In this document: piece after piece, positions 25,747 through 35,055 of the stretch
How the letters are laid out: each line of letters starts with the position of its first letter
How positions within the stretch are numbered: position 1 is the stretch's first letter
Source of the DNA: Acidobacteriaceae bacterium
Lineage (GTDB): Bacteria; Acidobacteriota; Terriglobia; Terriglobales; Acidobacteriaceae
NCBI GenBank assembly: GCA_003134855.1
Contig: PLCS01000014.1
Coordinates: 62,338-126,337, forward strand
DNA length: 64,000 bases
Reading direction: 5' to 3'
Notes under the pieces: model-generated
Database searches by the model: none
Told to the model about the DNA's origin: nothing
Seen by the model: only the letters and a program-made list of their open reading frames with translations
Made by a program: the position numbers and the translations under genes

Positions 25747-26604
25747 TTACCGCTCGCCCCAGCTGAGCTTGCTGCGCAGCACCTCGAAGAATCCACCCTC
25801 GCTCATGCGGATCAGGTTGACGGTGTGCGAGGATTTCCGGCAGCGGAGTTCATCGCCCATGCGCAACTCGACGGCCTTCTGGCCGTCCACGGTGAGCAGC
25901 GCCGGATTGGCGACGCCCTCGACGCGCACAGCGAGCAAGGCGTCGCCGCGAACCACGATAGGCCGCAGGGTAAGCAGATGCGGGCAGATGGGCGTGACCA
26001 CCATCGCATCGACGCTAGGCGTCAGGATAGGGCCGTTGGCGGCCAGCGTATAGGCCGTGGAACCGGTGGGGGTGGAGACGATGACGCCATCGGCGCGGAA
26101 GCGGGCCACGCTCTTGCCGTCCAGTTCGACGGCGAAGTCGCCCATGCGGGCAATGTCGCCCTTGGAGACGACGGCCTCGTTCAGCGCCTCGTAGGCGGAG
26201 TGCAGCTCGCCTCCGCGCCACAGTTCGGCGCACAGCATGGCGCGTACATCAATATCGTTGCAGCCGCCGTGCCAGCACTCCAGCGCCGGATAGAGGTCGG
26301 CGAGGCGAACCTCGGTAAGGAAGCCGAGAAACCCCAGATTCACGCCGAGGATGGGCGTTCCGGTCGAGGCAAAGATGGACGCAACAGAAAGGAGGGTTCC
26401 GTCGCCGCCCAGAACGATCACCAGCGCCGGCGCCTGCTCGGGCATTGCCATGCGATCAACAGCCGGCGCTGCCGTGGTGTACTGCCCGCCCTCCAGGTCC
26501 AGCAGCGGCTCATAGCCGTGCTGGCGCAGCCAGGCAATCAGCTCCGGCAGTAGCCGGACCAGTTCTTGCTTCTCGGATTTGCAGACAATCGCGACGCGAA
26601 CCAT
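25747..26604 (-). CDS. nadK: NAD kinase
   Basis: Phosphorylates NAD+ to NADP+, in the cytosol. The 285-residue product has the family signature GGDGT at residues 66-70, followed by LLSVAS, then the NExxxxR-type region (YEALNEAVVSKGD) and the PTGSTAYTLAANGP run that contacts NAD. Length is normal. Starts with ATG at 26604, six bases after the stop of the tlyA-like gene, so the two are one transcript, a pairing found in many bacteria. Confidence 0.96.
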   Translation of the reverse strand: MVRVAIVCKSEKQELVRLLPELIAWLRQHGYEPLLDLEGGQYTTAAPAVDRMAMPEQAPALVIVLGGDGTLLSVASIFASTGTPILGVNLGFLGFLTEVRLADLYPALECWHGGCNDIDVRAMLCAELWRGGELHSAYEALNEAVVSKGDIARMGDFAVELDGKSVARFRADGVIVSTPTGSTAYTLAANGPILTPSVDAMVVTPICPHLLTLRPIVVRGDALLAVRVEGVANPALLTVDGQKAVELRMGDELRCRKSSHTVNLIRMSEGGFFEVLRSKLSWGER

Positions 26605-26610
26605 GCGGCT

Positions 26611-27432
26611 CTAGTGTAACGGAACTCCTGCGGTGGGGCCAACCTGCAGCCAAGGTTCTGAGGATGAAGGCCGCCGCGCGTAGAGCAGAAACTCCCGGTT
26701 GCCCTCCATGCCGGTGATGGGCGACGGAATTGTCTCCACGACCTCCCAACCCAGCGAGCGGACGCAATTGGCGACCTTGTCGATGGCCAACTGGTGCGCT
26801 TCTGGATCGCGGACGATGCCTCCCTTGCCGACGTGTTCACGGCCGGCCTCAAACTGCGGCTTGACCAGAATGACGGCTTCGGTGAGCGACGGCGCGGCGG
26901 CGAAGACCGGCCCCAGCAGCAGCGTGGCGGAGATAAAGGAAACGTCCATCACCAGCAAGGTTAGTTCAGGGCTTCCCTGCCCTGTCGTTAACGACCCTGG
27001 CTCGATCAGCCGCGCATTGGTGCGCTCCAGCAGGCGGACACGCGGGTCGATGCGCAGCTTCATAGCAATCTGGCCGAAGCCGGTGTCGATGGCGGTGACG
27101 TGAGCGGCGCCATGCTGCAAGAGGCAATCCGTAAAGCCGCCGGTCGAAGCGCCCACGTCCAGGCAGGCGCGTTGCTGAACGGCGATTGGCCAGTGCGCAA
27201 GCGCCGCGGCCAGTTTGATGCCGCCGCGGCTGACGTAGGGCTGATCCTCGCCCAGCAGGCGAATGGGAGCATCCACGGGAACGGCCATCCCCGGCTTTTC
27301 CACTTTTTGCTCGCGGACCAGAACCCGGCCAGCCAGAATCATCGCGCGGGCCCGCTCGCGGCTGGGAACAAGTCCCTGCTCGACCAGCAGAAGGTCCACG
27401 CGCATTTTTGTACTGGCAGCCATTCCTTCCAT
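26611..27432 (-). CDS. tlyA: TlyA-family 2'-O-methyltransferase (hemolysin A family)
   Basis: S4 RNA-binding domain (RVDLLLVEQGLVPSRERARAMILAGRV) fused to an FtsJ-type Rossmann methyltransferase with the SAM motif LDVGASTGGFTDCLL and the catalytic-lysine context VKPQFEAGR. In mycobacteria TlyA methylates 16S and 23S rRNA and determines capreomycin sensitivity; other members are less studied. The start is uncertain: ATGs at 27432, 27423 and 27405 are possible. The S4 domain begins at the last of these, while a GGAAGG sits directly before 27423. Transcribed with nadK. Confidence 0.9.
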   Translation of the reverse strand: MEGMAASTKMRVDLLLVEQGLVPSRERARAMILAGRVLVREQKVEKPGMAVPVDAPIRLLGEDQPYVSRGGIKLAAALAHWPIAVQQRACLDVGASTGGFTDCLLQHGAAHVTAIDTGFGQIAMKLRIDPRVRLLERTNARLIEPGSLTTGQGSPELTLLVMDVSFISATLLLGPVFAAAPSLTEAVILVKPQFEAGREHVGKGGIVRDPEAHQLAIDKVANCVRSLGWEVVETIPSPITGMEGNREFLLYARRPSSSEPWLQVGPTAGVPLH

Positions 27433-27558
27433 CGTTTCACACGCCAGCCGAAACCGCCGTGCAGTCGCTGAATCGGGCACAAAAACAGCCAAAGCAATCA
27501 TTCCTTGCGGAAGGACCCTCTTTGGCTGTCTTGCGTTTCATTCGCTTAAACGAACGCT

Positions 27559-29073
27559 CTACGGCAAGGCCTGACAAGCAGCAAGCGATGCGGTGGCCGC
27601 GGCGCCCGGCAGGTTGCAGGGCTGGCCATAGCCGGGAATTCGGCTCACGTTGTTATTGTTTCCGCTCGTGCCGTTCTGTGTGCTCACGCGCACATCCACG
27701 ACGTTGCCCTGCAACAGCAAGGTGTTGTCCACAATGTCCTGGTCGGTGCGGATCAGGGTGAGGACATCGCTGTCCGGCGAGGCCACGTAGACCTTGCCCT
27801 GGGTCGAATTCTGGGTTGAAACCACGGTGCGCGGATGGCCTGAGACGGGTAGCGTCTTTTCCACGGTGTGGGAACTGAGGTTCACGATGGTCACCGTTTG
27901 GCCGGTCTGGTTGGCCGTATAGGCGCGGCTGCCATCGTAGAGAACGGTCACGCTGGCGGGATTGCTGCCCACCGGAACCGTGTAGGTAGTTCCGAAAGTC
28001 GGACTGTCGTTGCCGTACTCGTCCAGGCTCACATCGATGATGCTGATGGAGTTGCCGTCGTAGTTGGCCACGACGAGCTGGTTGGTGGCGAAGTTGTAAT
28101 CAGCGTAGACCGGGCCGGCGGTCTGAGTCATGCCACCACAAGTTGGGTCGGTTGTGAGGTTGCAATTGGGGGGTGTGATCCCTGTGGCCTGCAATGCGTT
28201 GAGCGATAGCGGCAGGGTGGGATGGCAGGTAACTGGCTGGCCAGCCTGGTTGACAAGCCCGGAGCAGGTGTCCAGCGTGTCATTCTGAGCGTTGATCACG
28301 GAGATGGTGTCGTTGCCTCGATTCATCACGAAAAGCCTCTTGCCATCACCGCTCAAGACGGCGTAGACCGGGCACCTGCCCACCGAAATCGGCGGGTCGC
28401 TCGAATAGCTTGATAGCTCGATTCCGGTCACCTCACCGGTGGGTTGCGTCGTGGGCGATGTGTTGCACTCCACGCCAGTGGGCGCGGCCATGTTCTGACT
28501 CAGAGTGAAGTAGCGCAGGGCGGTTGAGCCAAAACCTATCACCATCACCGGGGTAGGCGCCATCGGAACTGAGTTCAGGAAGGTCAGGGGACTTCCAACG
28601 AAAATATCCAGGAGGTTCCCATCGAGATCGGCAGCCCACAGCCCGGTAAGAGGAGCGTACAGGTTCAACGGCTGCGCGAGGGGCGGCAGTGTCGTGTTCT
28701 GTATCAATTTTTCCTGTAGGTTGGTACTGACAGGGAACCCGGTCAGGGTGTGGTCGCGGTTCAATGTGTAGCCGGTGGAACCGCCTGCGTCCAAGGCAAA
28801 CGAGGTTGGGCCGATACCTAAAGCAGCAGAAGCCATAATCGAATCGCCGGAGTAGTCGATGATAGTGGCGATGCCGGGCGTTGTGGCCGAAGGAGCTGAA
28901 ACCGCCACCGCATACGACGTGGGCTGCGGGGCAGGCCCACTGGCGTTGATGGGTATGATCGCCGGCCGGTAGTTGTTACCGCAACCGGCAACCAGCGCAG
29001 CAGCCGCCAGCACCGTGCCCGCCTGAACCAACCGCACACGCGCCTGGCAAAAATTCATGCGAAAAAACCTCAT
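27559..29073 (-). CDS. Beta-propeller (YncE/NHL-like) lipoprotein
   Basis: 504-residue predicted lipoprotein (hydrophobic core, lipobox LVAGC with Cys31). The rest is built of propeller-like repeats with YVTN-type motifs, for example LFVMNRGNDTISVINAQND, LVVANYDGNSISIIDV and AYTANQTGQTVTIVNL. Such 7-bladed propellers are common surface or periplasmic proteins and often bind proteins or redox partners; the function here is unknown. The ATG at 29073 is chosen for the signal and AGGTGA upstream; a longer reading would add 57 residues with no signal peptide. C-terminal residues ~470-504 are low complexity with many Asn. Confidence 0.8.
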   Translation of the reverse strand: MRFFRMNFCQARVRLVQAGTVLAAAALVAGCGNNYRPAIIPINASGPAPQPTSYAVAVSAPSATTPGIATIIDYSGDSIMASAALGIGPTSFALDAGGSTGYTLNRDHTLTGFPVSTNLQEKLIQNTTLPPLAQPLNLYAPLTGLWAADLDGNLLDIFVGSPLTFLNSVPMAPTPVMVIGFGSTALRYFTLSQNMAAPTGVECNTSPTTQPTGEVTGIELSSYSSDPPISVGRCPVYAVLSGDGKRLFVMNRGNDTISVINAQNDTLDTCSGLVNQAGQPVTCHPTLPLSLNALQATGITPPNCNLTTDPTCGGMTQTAGPVYADYNFATNQLVVANYDGNSISIIDVSLDEYGNDSPTFGTTYTVPVGSNPASVTVLYDGSRAYTANQTGQTVTIVNLSSHTVEKTLPVSGHPRTVVSTQNSTQGKVYVASPDSDVLTLIRTDQDIVDNTLLLQGNVVDVRVSTQNGTSGNNNNVSRIPGYGQPCNLPGAAATASLAACQALP

Positions 29074-29222
29074 TGAGTTCTTCACCTGCTTACCTTGCGA
29101 TTGTAAATCAGCAGACCGGTGGTTAGACGCGGCAGGCGCGATTGGGTATCGAGGCGGGCAAGACTGGCGATTGTTAGGCGCGCTCACAAGCCTTCCGTGG
29201 GTTACGATGAAGCGTGGCGCGC

Positions 29223-30104
29223 ATGAAGCTGATATGGCAATCAAAACTTGTGCTGCTGCTGGTGCTGCCCTTTGCGGGTGCCAGCATGGTGCTCCAGGCT
29301 CACTGGTGGGCGGTGAATTGCTGGCCGGTGGCCTTCTGGACGCTGGGCCTCAGCCTGTTGTTCGGGCTGGTAGTCCTGCATCTCGGCGCGGCCACGCCGG
29401 CAGCGGCCTTTGCCGGGATGGCGATTGCCGCCTGCCTGATGTTTTCCACTGTGACTTTCACTCCCGCTGAGGCCATTCCGTATGCCCCGTGGCACACCGC
29501 GCTGGTTCCTGTGCTAACGGTCTTTTTGCTCGCCTTCCTCGCAACACGACTGGGCCGGGAAGGCAAAGAACGGCAGGGCCTGGGGGAGCATCGGCACGGG
29601 CGCACCGCGGCGCAAGTGGCGGCCAATCTGGGCGTTGCCGCAATTGTCTCCAGTGAGCCTGTTCAGTCCTGGCTGACCGGTTTAGGTTGGTTTTCGCGCG
29701 CGGCCGTGGCGCCTATGCCCCTGTTTGCCGTGGGGCTGGCTGCGCTGGCGGAAGCAGCGGCTGATACGGTCTCCTCGGAGGTAGGGCAGGTGCTGGGTGG
29801 GCGGCCACGCATGCTGACAACGCTGCGGCTGGTCGAGCCGGGGACCGACGGCGGAGTCAGCCTCATCGGCACGCTGGCTGGCGTGGCCGCTGCCGTTCTT
29901 GTCGCGGCTGCCGGAAGCCTGGCGCTGGGCGGCGGCCGGACCATCTTCTGGATCAGTTGCGCGGGCGCGGTTTTCGGGTTGTTCTTCGATAGCCTGCTGG
30001 GGGCTACCCTCGAACGGCGCGGCTGGCTGAACAACGATGCGGTGAACTTCTTATCAACCGCCAGCGCGGCGGGGTTTGCGCTGGGAGTGCTGGCGATGTT
30101 TTAG
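29223..30104 (+). CDS. DUF92-family integral membrane protein
   Basis: About 293 residues with seven or so hydrophobic segments. The conserved family motifs are clear: EAAADTVSSEVGQVLGG, then EPGTDGGVSLIGTLAG and FFDSLLGATLERRG. The DUF92 family includes plant VTE6, a phytyl-phosphate kinase in tocopherol synthesis, and the fold is related to dolichol/phytol kinases using CTP. A prenyl- or polyprenyl-phosphate kinase role is thus possible; the bacterial substrate is not established. ATG at 29223 preferred over a GTG nine bases upstream. Its stop overlaps the convergent GH51 stop. Confidence 0.85.
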   Translation: MKLIWQSKLVLLLVLPFAGASMVLQAHWWAVNCWPVAFWTLGLSLLFGLVVLHLGAATPAAAFAGMAIAACLMFSTVTFTPAEAIPYAPWHTALVPVLTVFLLAFLATRLGREGKERQGLGEHRHGRTAAQVAANLGVAAIVSSEPVQSWLTGLGWFSRAAVAPMPLFAVGLAALAEAAADTVSSEVGQVLGGRPRMLTTLRLVEPGTDGGVSLIGTLAGVAAAVLVAAAGSLALGGGRTIFWISCAGAVFGLFFDSLLGATLERRGWLNNDAVNFLSTASAAGFALGVLAMF

Positions 30105-31996
30105 TAGCTCAACTCCAGAACATTGATCGAGTAGGGCGCGAACTTCTCCTCGAACTTCGGTCCGGCGACTTCAATCCTGTGCTCGACCGGCACAACCGCA
30201 TCGGGATGCGTGATGCTGTTGGTGGCATTGGGCGTCTTGCCGCTCAACGTGATCAGCATGGCATCGCGCTTCACCTGCCCTATGCCCTCCAATGCGATGC
30301 TCAACGGCGCCTCATCCGACGTAGCATTCACCACCTTGACGAAGAGCTTGCGCCGCTTCTCGTTGCGCGTGGCCGAGACAAAGACTCGCGATCCGGCGTT
30401 GGTAAGCGTTGCAGCTACCGCCTCCGTACCTAGGTACTTGCCGAAGAGCACCTGCGCCCAATAGCTGGGCGAACCGTAGCTGGAGAGCACGTCATAGCCA
30501 ATCAGGTCCGTCGCCCATTGCATCCCGCCCGGATTCACATTCACAAACAGAGGCGCGTAGCAGGCCATCACAATCAGGTCGGCGTTGCGCTCCATGCCGG
30601 TCATCCAGGCCGCGTCGCCCAGCGCCGCTTCCAGGTTGGGCGTGGGTTCGGCCTCGCGCGTCGCCCACTCGCCCACAAAAATCTTCGGCCCCTTGCGGTC
30701 GGCTTTGTCATAGTGGCCGGCGTCGGTTAACGACTCCTGAGCGGACATATAAAAGTGCTCATCCAGCACATCCGGCGTCACGCTTTTCACTTTCGCAGTG
30801 GCAATCACCTGTAGCTGCGGATAGCGCTGCTTGATCGCCTTAAAGTACTGCGCAAAGCGGCCGTCATAGGAGCCGGATCGGTCGAACCAATCCTCGTTGC
30901 CGACTTCCACATAGTGTAGCGGGAAGGGCGCGGCGTGGCCGTTCCTGATGCGCTCTGCGCCCCACTTTGTCTCCGGGCCGCCGGTCACGTATTCGATCTC
31001 GTCCAGAGCGTCCTCTATATAAGGCTTCAGGGCCGGACCTGGCTCCACATGCTCCTGCGCCATCGAATATCCGGCATAAACCGCCAGCACCGGCTCAATC
31101 TTCAAGTCCTCGCACCACTCCAGGAACTCCAGCAATCCCATGCCGTCCGAGGAGCGATAGCCCCACGCGCCGGGATGCGTCGGCCGATCCACCCAGGGGC
31201 CGATGGTCGTCTTCCAGTCGAAGCGCTCGCTAATGTGGTTGCCCTCCAGGTAGTTGCCGCCCGGCAGGCGCAGAAACTTCGGATGCATCGCCGCCAGCTT
31301 CTCCATCAGGTCGATACGGTTACCCAGGGGGCGGGCCTGATAGGTGGGCGGAAAGAGCGAAACCAGGTTGAGCCAGAGAGTCGCGGGGCGCGGAATGGTC
31401 AGGATCAGGTGGTTGTTCGCCGTAACCGGAAGCTCCCCGGTCTTGAGCGTAAAACTGTATTGCTTCCACTCGCTCGTTACTCCCGCAATCGTCGCCGTCG
31501 CCGCGGCAACGCCTGTCTCATCGTTTACCAGGCTCACGGTGACCGGGAGGCTGGGGCTGTCGGATTTGGCGTAGAAGGAGCCGGTATAGGTTGCCTGTGG
31601 ACGAACGGGAATGCCCCAGTAGCCGTCATTCTGGAGTCCGGCGGGCGCGGCCTCCGTCGCCGACGTCACGCTGACCTTAATGCTGCGCGGCAGAGCCTCG
31701 CTGGGGCCTGTCGTTTCGTCTTCGGAGATCGTCACCGCGGAGTTTCCCCGCGCCACCATCGTCCAGTGGGTAAGCGCCCCCCAGCCGTGGCCGATGGCGC
31801 GGTCGCGCACCAGCTCCGGGTATATTCCGCCGTCATAGGAGAAGTTGATCTCCTCGGTCATCAGCCCATAGAGCATGGGACTGACCTGAGCTGTGGGATG
31901 ATCCACCTGAATAGTAAGTGAGGGCGTTTGGGCAATCAGGCTTACGGGCAACAGTGATGCGGCGAGCAGAGCAAGAGAGAAGAATAGTTTTCGCAT
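30101..31996 (-). CDS. GH51 alpha-L-arabinofuranosidase, secreted
   Basis: 631-residue exo-enzyme that removes arabinose side chains from arabinoxylan or arabinan. Signal peptide to about residue 22. A beta-sandwich carbohydrate-binding-like domain (~80-220, FYAKS...LVNDETG) is inserted before the (beta/alpha)8 barrel. The acid/base E368 is in VEVGNEDW and the nucleophile E443 in FVGEWATRE, both as in GH51; the FLRLPGGNYLEG motif is also typical. The C-terminal beta domain ends YSINVLELSY. Starts at ATG 31996; a palindrome 40 bases upstream may be an operator. Confidence 0.94.
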   Translation of the reverse strand: MRKLFFSLALLAASLLPVSLIAQTPSLTIQVDHPTAQVSPMLYGLMTEEINFSYDGGIYPELVRDRAIGHGWGALTHWTMVARGNSAVTISEDETTGPSEALPRSIKVSVTSATEAAPAGLQNDGYWGIPVRPQATYTGSFYAKSDSPSLPVTVSLVNDETGVAAATATIAGVTSEWKQYSFTLKTGELPVTANNHLILTIPRPATLWLNLVSLFPPTYQARPLGNRIDLMEKLAAMHPKFLRLPGGNYLEGNHISERFDWKTTIGPWVDRPTHPGAWGYRSSDGMGLLEFLEWCEDLKIEPVLAVYAGYSMAQEHVEPGPALKPYIEDALDEIEYVTGGPETKWGAERIRNGHAAPFPLHYVEVGNEDWFDRSGSYDGRFAQYFKAIKQRYPQLQVIATAKVKSVTPDVLDEHFYMSAQESLTDAGHYDKADRKGPKIFVGEWATREAEPTPNLEAALGDAAWMTGMERNADLIVMACYAPLFVNVNPGGMQWATDLIGYDVLSSYGSPSYWAQVLFGKYLGTEAVAATLTNAGSRVFVSATRNEKRRKLFVKVVNATSDEAPLSIALEGIGQVKRDAMLITLSGKTPNATNSITHPDAVVPVEHRIEVAGPKFEEKFAPYSINVLELSY

Positions 31997-32037
31997 ACAG
32001 AGTAGAGACTATAGAAAACCGACATAGGTGACAAGGG

Positions 32038-32049
32038 GAGAACGTTTTC
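32038..32049 (-). promoter_or_regulatory. Possible LacI-type operator upstream of the GH51 gene
   Basis: GAGAAC-GTTTTC at 32038-32049: a 12-base dyad with central CG, 5 of 6 pairs matched, about 40 bases before the GH51 start. Central-CG dyads are typical of LacI-family sites. Only suggestive; no regulator gene is adjacent. Confidence 0.3.
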
Positions 32050-32175
32050 TAAGACCCGCACATTCGATTCAGGCAGGCAGTGGATCTTGGCCGCGGTGTA
32101 TGCATCCCCCGCGCCAATATCTATCCCCGGGCAGCCTGGAGTTCTCCCGCTTGGATTGGATTCAGATCTTCCGGC

Positions 32176-33978
32176 TCACTTCGCCCCCGGCGTGGGCGGC
32201 GCGCTCTGCCCGGTTGCCGCATTGGAAGGACTTAGCGGAATCTCCATCGTTCCCGCCTTGTTCGACCCCCAGTCGTAGACTCCGGTATTCAGATAGATTT
32301 CCTCATTGGGCAGGTCGACCTCCATGTGCGCGGGAATGCCGGATTTTTGAATCGCGGTCCAGGTGTCGGGCTTCACATTCATATCCATAGAGCCGCCCTC
32401 CCAGTTCACGGCTTTTCCGTCCCGGTCGTAGGCCTGCAGCGCCATTTGAATTCTGCCGTGGTGTGTGCCGTCCGGCCTCAGATCGAAGGCCACGTCCGTC
32501 CAGCGAATCATGAAGTCCAGTGCGTAACGCGTCACTGGGCCTGTCAGCGCGGGGTTCTTTCCGGCCCGTATGGCATTCGGCGCGGGCTGCTGCGCGGCTG
32601 GCGCCACGCGTACTGCGTAGAGAAGCTGGGTGGAGTCTGGCAGCCCGAATTTCAGCAGCGGCCGCAGCGGATCGGATTGGGGCATGGCCTCGGCCGTCTT
32701 CATATCGTCGGCATTATAGCCGTGCCTGTAGGCCAGCTTGTATTTGCCCGTGGCGCTCACCTTCACTTCGATCCGCCGGTAGAAGCCGTCCAGCTTGCCG
32801 TTGGTCGGCGTATAGGCCAGCGTGTAGTAGTTCGCGCCATCGTCGATTGCGCGTTTAATCGACTTATTCAGGTCATTGGTATTGAAGAAAGCCTTGCCGC
32901 CGGTATCGGATGCCAATTGCTCCATCGCCGCCATATTGTCGGTACGTCCCGCGGCATCGCCCATAAGGCTTCTACCTTGCGCAAGACCGCTCTCCCTTCC
33001 GGAGAGACCCTGGTCAGCCTCAAGCCAATGATCGTTCATCATTCCACCCGCGCTGATGGGATAGACCGCGACCTTTGAGACTGTCAGCAAATCGGCGGTC
33101 GTCTTTATCTCTCTCGCCGGCACGAGCAAGTCGTTGTTCAGTGTCACCATCTGCCCGTCGTTGGGAAAGACGGTCACCGGAAATGAGCTGGCAAACCAGA
33201 TCAAGTTCTTCCGCCCCGGCACACCCCCCAGATAGCGGGCCAGATAATCCAGCGCTTCCAGCGTCATCTCAATCCTCCGGGAGTAATCAAATTGGAGGGA
33301 TTCACGGTTCGCAGCCATGATCGCCCCCAGCCCGGCAGTCTCGTGTCCATCGATCGTCGTCATGGAACTCATCTGTCTTACATCTTCCTCATTGTCCGAG
33401 CGGGTGCGCAGCAGGATTTCCGTTTTCGGCCCATTCTTCTTGTCGTTCAGCGCCGCTCTCAGCACCGAGGTATCCGTTGTGAACCCCTGCACAAAGCGCA
33501 GCTTTGATCCCAGCAGGAAGATCGCCGTCCGCGTCCCCGGCTCCATCGTCTTCAGGAAATCCATGATCTGCTTGTGCACATAGCTCTGGTCCTGAACGGG
33601 TGTGTTCAGACTATCCAGCAAAAGAACGTTCACCGAATCGCTCTCCGGAACCGGCGGAACGTTGGTGTAAACATCGGGCGGCATCTTCGGCATCGGGGGA
33701 AGAGCGCCCGGCGGCATTGTCTTTGCAGTGTGCTCTTCAAAAAAATCGATGGATTGCTCCTTCCCTTCCTCCATCACTTTGAAGTTTCCCTTGTGAAGCG
33801 ACGTCACCGCCTCCCCGTTCTCCCTGGTTACCACCACGTCCACTACTACGGCGCGGGCATTAACCTTGAGCACAGGCACCGGCTGGTTATCAACGGGAGC
33901 CGCCGTCTGCCCTTGTACGCCCGTCGCAAAGCACCAGGCTGCCATTACCCCAATCAACCCCAAAGCACGCAGACGCAT
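32176..33978 (-). CDS. VWA domain protein, acidobacterial VWFA-related type
   Basis: 600-residue secreted protein. Signal peptide (to ~residue 24), a beta-rich N-terminal region (VKVNARAVVVDVVVTRENGEAVTSLHKGNFKVMEEGKEQSIDFFEEH) and a von Willebrand A domain (~110-300) match the VWFA-related domain proteins that are very numerous in Acidobacteria. The classical MIDAS DxSxS is degenerate (VNVLLLDSLNTP). The C-terminal 300 residues are beta-rich with a Pro/Gly tail. Probably an envelope or secreted adhesion-type protein; no function is assigned to the family. AAGGAGG precedes the ATG at 33978. Confidence 0.85.
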   Translation of the reverse strand: MRLRALGLIGVMAAWCFATGVQGQTAAPVDNQPVPVLKVNARAVVVDVVVTRENGEAVTSLHKGNFKVMEEGKEQSIDFFEEHTAKTMPPGALPPMPKMPPDVYTNVPPVPESDSVNVLLLDSLNTPVQDQSYVHKQIMDFLKTMEPGTRTAIFLLGSKLRFVQGFTTDTSVLRAALNDKKNGPKTEILLRTRSDNEEDVRQMSSMTTIDGHETAGLGAIMAANRESLQFDYSRRIEMTLEALDYLARYLGGVPGRKNLIWFASSFPVTVFPNDGQMVTLNNDLLVPAREIKTTADLLTVSKVAVYPISAGGMMNDHWLEADQGLSGRESGLAQGRSLMGDAAGRTDNMAAMEQLASDTGGKAFFNTNDLNKSIKRAIDDGANYYTLAYTPTNGKLDGFYRRIEVKVSATGKYKLAYRHGYNADDMKTAEAMPQSDPLRPLLKFGLPDSTQLLYAVRVAPAAQQPAPNAIRAGKNPALTGPVTRYALDFMIRWTDVAFDLRPDGTHHGRIQMALQAYDRDGKAVNWEGGSMDMNVKPDTWTAIQKSGIPAHMEVDLPNEEIYLNTGVYDWGSNKAGTMEIPLSPSNAATGQSAPPTPGAK

Positions 33979-34011
33979 CGCCCCTCCTTGACTTCATAGC
34001 AAATATATCAG

Positions 34012-34209
34012 TTATGGATGTGGACCTGCCCGAACAACAAAACAGGGTTCCCCTTCATGGGATATAACCCGTCGGTTGCTGATAAGTTGCGTTAGAAAAA
34101 ATTGCGCGCCGCTCAAAAACGCCCCTTCCGGCACTAGATCCCACAGCAGTTCTCCAATTCCGAGGATCAGATGCGGCTGCTTCAAAGTTCTACCCCCAAG
34201 CTCCGGCAT
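34012..34209 (-). pseudogene. Possible remnant of a PfkB-family sugar kinase gene (N-terminus only)
   Basis: A 65-codon frame whose residues ~14-35 (LILGIGELLWDLVPEGAFLSG) look like the N-terminal strand of PfkB/fructokinase proteins, where G-I/V-G-E-x-L-W-D-L-L-P and G-G-A-P motifs occur. The Gly-Gly after the loop is replaced by SGAQ, the remaining ~30 residues match nothing, and the whole kinase fold is absent. I read it as a decayed fragment left after a deletion. A short functional protein is not excluded. It lies between the methyltransferase and the VWA gene. Confidence 0.5.
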
Positions 34210-34226
34210 ATTCCCTGTTCCCTGCT

Positions 34227-34976
34227 TTATCCCACCCAGCGCCAGATCGAGCAGTCCTCGTAATTGGCGGACGCATACTCCCTCTCCGGCTGGTTGGCCA
34301 TGATCTTGTGGTCGGCAATCGCATCCGCTCGGGAGCGCCGGATCTGACCCAAAAACAGCCTCGCAAATCCCGGTTGCCGCTCCAGCACGCTCTCCAGCTC
34401 ATTGTTCACATACAGAATGTCGAGCGACGCAGGGCGCCCAGCGAGAGCTTTACTCCAGGCCGTCAGCAGCCTCCGCATCACCGGAGCGCCAAAGGGATTG
34501 AAGAGAAACGCCAGGCACGGTCCCGCCGGAAGCCGGAATTCCACCGCATCGCCGGAGATGATTTTCATTGGCGTCCGCGCGCGCCCCAAGGCTCGCCAAA
34601 CCGTCAGATTCCTCCGGGCTATCCTCGTCAGCGTGGGATTGAGTTCCACTCCTAACACCTGGCGAAAAGGCAGCTCGGCCGCAAGCAGCACCGCCCGCCC
34701 CATCCCCGCGCCCACATCGATAAAGCTGAATTCCTCTATCACCGCAGCCGGCCGGCTCCGCTGCCAGCGCCGCACCAACGCCCGGAAGACCGACGGCGCA
34801 ACACCGTAGTAAGCCGTTGCATGGCGGTCATGGCGGTGCCCGCTCTTCAAGTGCCGCCCGGCAACCAGACCGCTGGTCCGCACCCCGAACTCCTCGTCGA
34901 AAGGATGCCGCGTGAACCCATCCCCCACCTTGAGCCCCAGCAGCCGCCGCCGTTCTGCTACCGTCCTGGTTGTCAT
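34227..34976 (-). CDS. Class I SAM-dependent methyltransferase
   Basis: 249-residue cytosolic protein. The SAM-binding motif I is FIDVGAGMGRAVLLAAEL, with motif II acidic residue in VLGVELNPTLTRIARRNL and a ISGDAVEFRLPAG step; FLFNPFGAPVM occupies the post-II catalytic position. The N-terminal ~60 residues are basic (RHPFDEEFGVR...GHRHDRHATAYYG). Members with this HATAYYG start are found scattered in Acidobacteria; the substrate is unknown. Start ATG at 34976. Followed by the possible kinase remnant on the same strand. Confidence 0.85.
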   Translation of the reverse strand: MTTRTVAERRRLLGLKVGDGFTRHPFDEEFGVRTSGLVAGRHLKSGHRHDRHATAYYGVAPSVFRALVRRWQRSRPAAVIEEFSFIDVGAGMGRAVLLAAELPFRQVLGVELNPTLTRIARRNLTVWRALGRARTPMKIISGDAVEFRLPAGPCLAFLFNPFGAPVMRRLLTAWSKALAGRPASLDILYVNNELESVLERQPGFARLFLGQIRRSRADAIADHKIMANQPEREYASANYEDCSIWRWVG

Positions 34977-35007
34977 TCAGGCAATCTCCATCTGCCCCGC
35001 ACGCACA

Positions 35008-35032
35008 AGAGCCTCCCGCGCGGGGAGGCTCT
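35008..35032 (-). terminator. Strong hairpin after the small zinc-finger-like gene
   Basis: AGAGCCTCCC (35008-35017), loop GCGCG, GGGAGGCTCT (35023-35032): perfect 10-bp stem, 24 bases past the stop of the minus-strand gene at 35056. Confidence 0.75.
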
Positions 35033-35055
35033 GAGGTTTGAATTTCGTGTCAACT

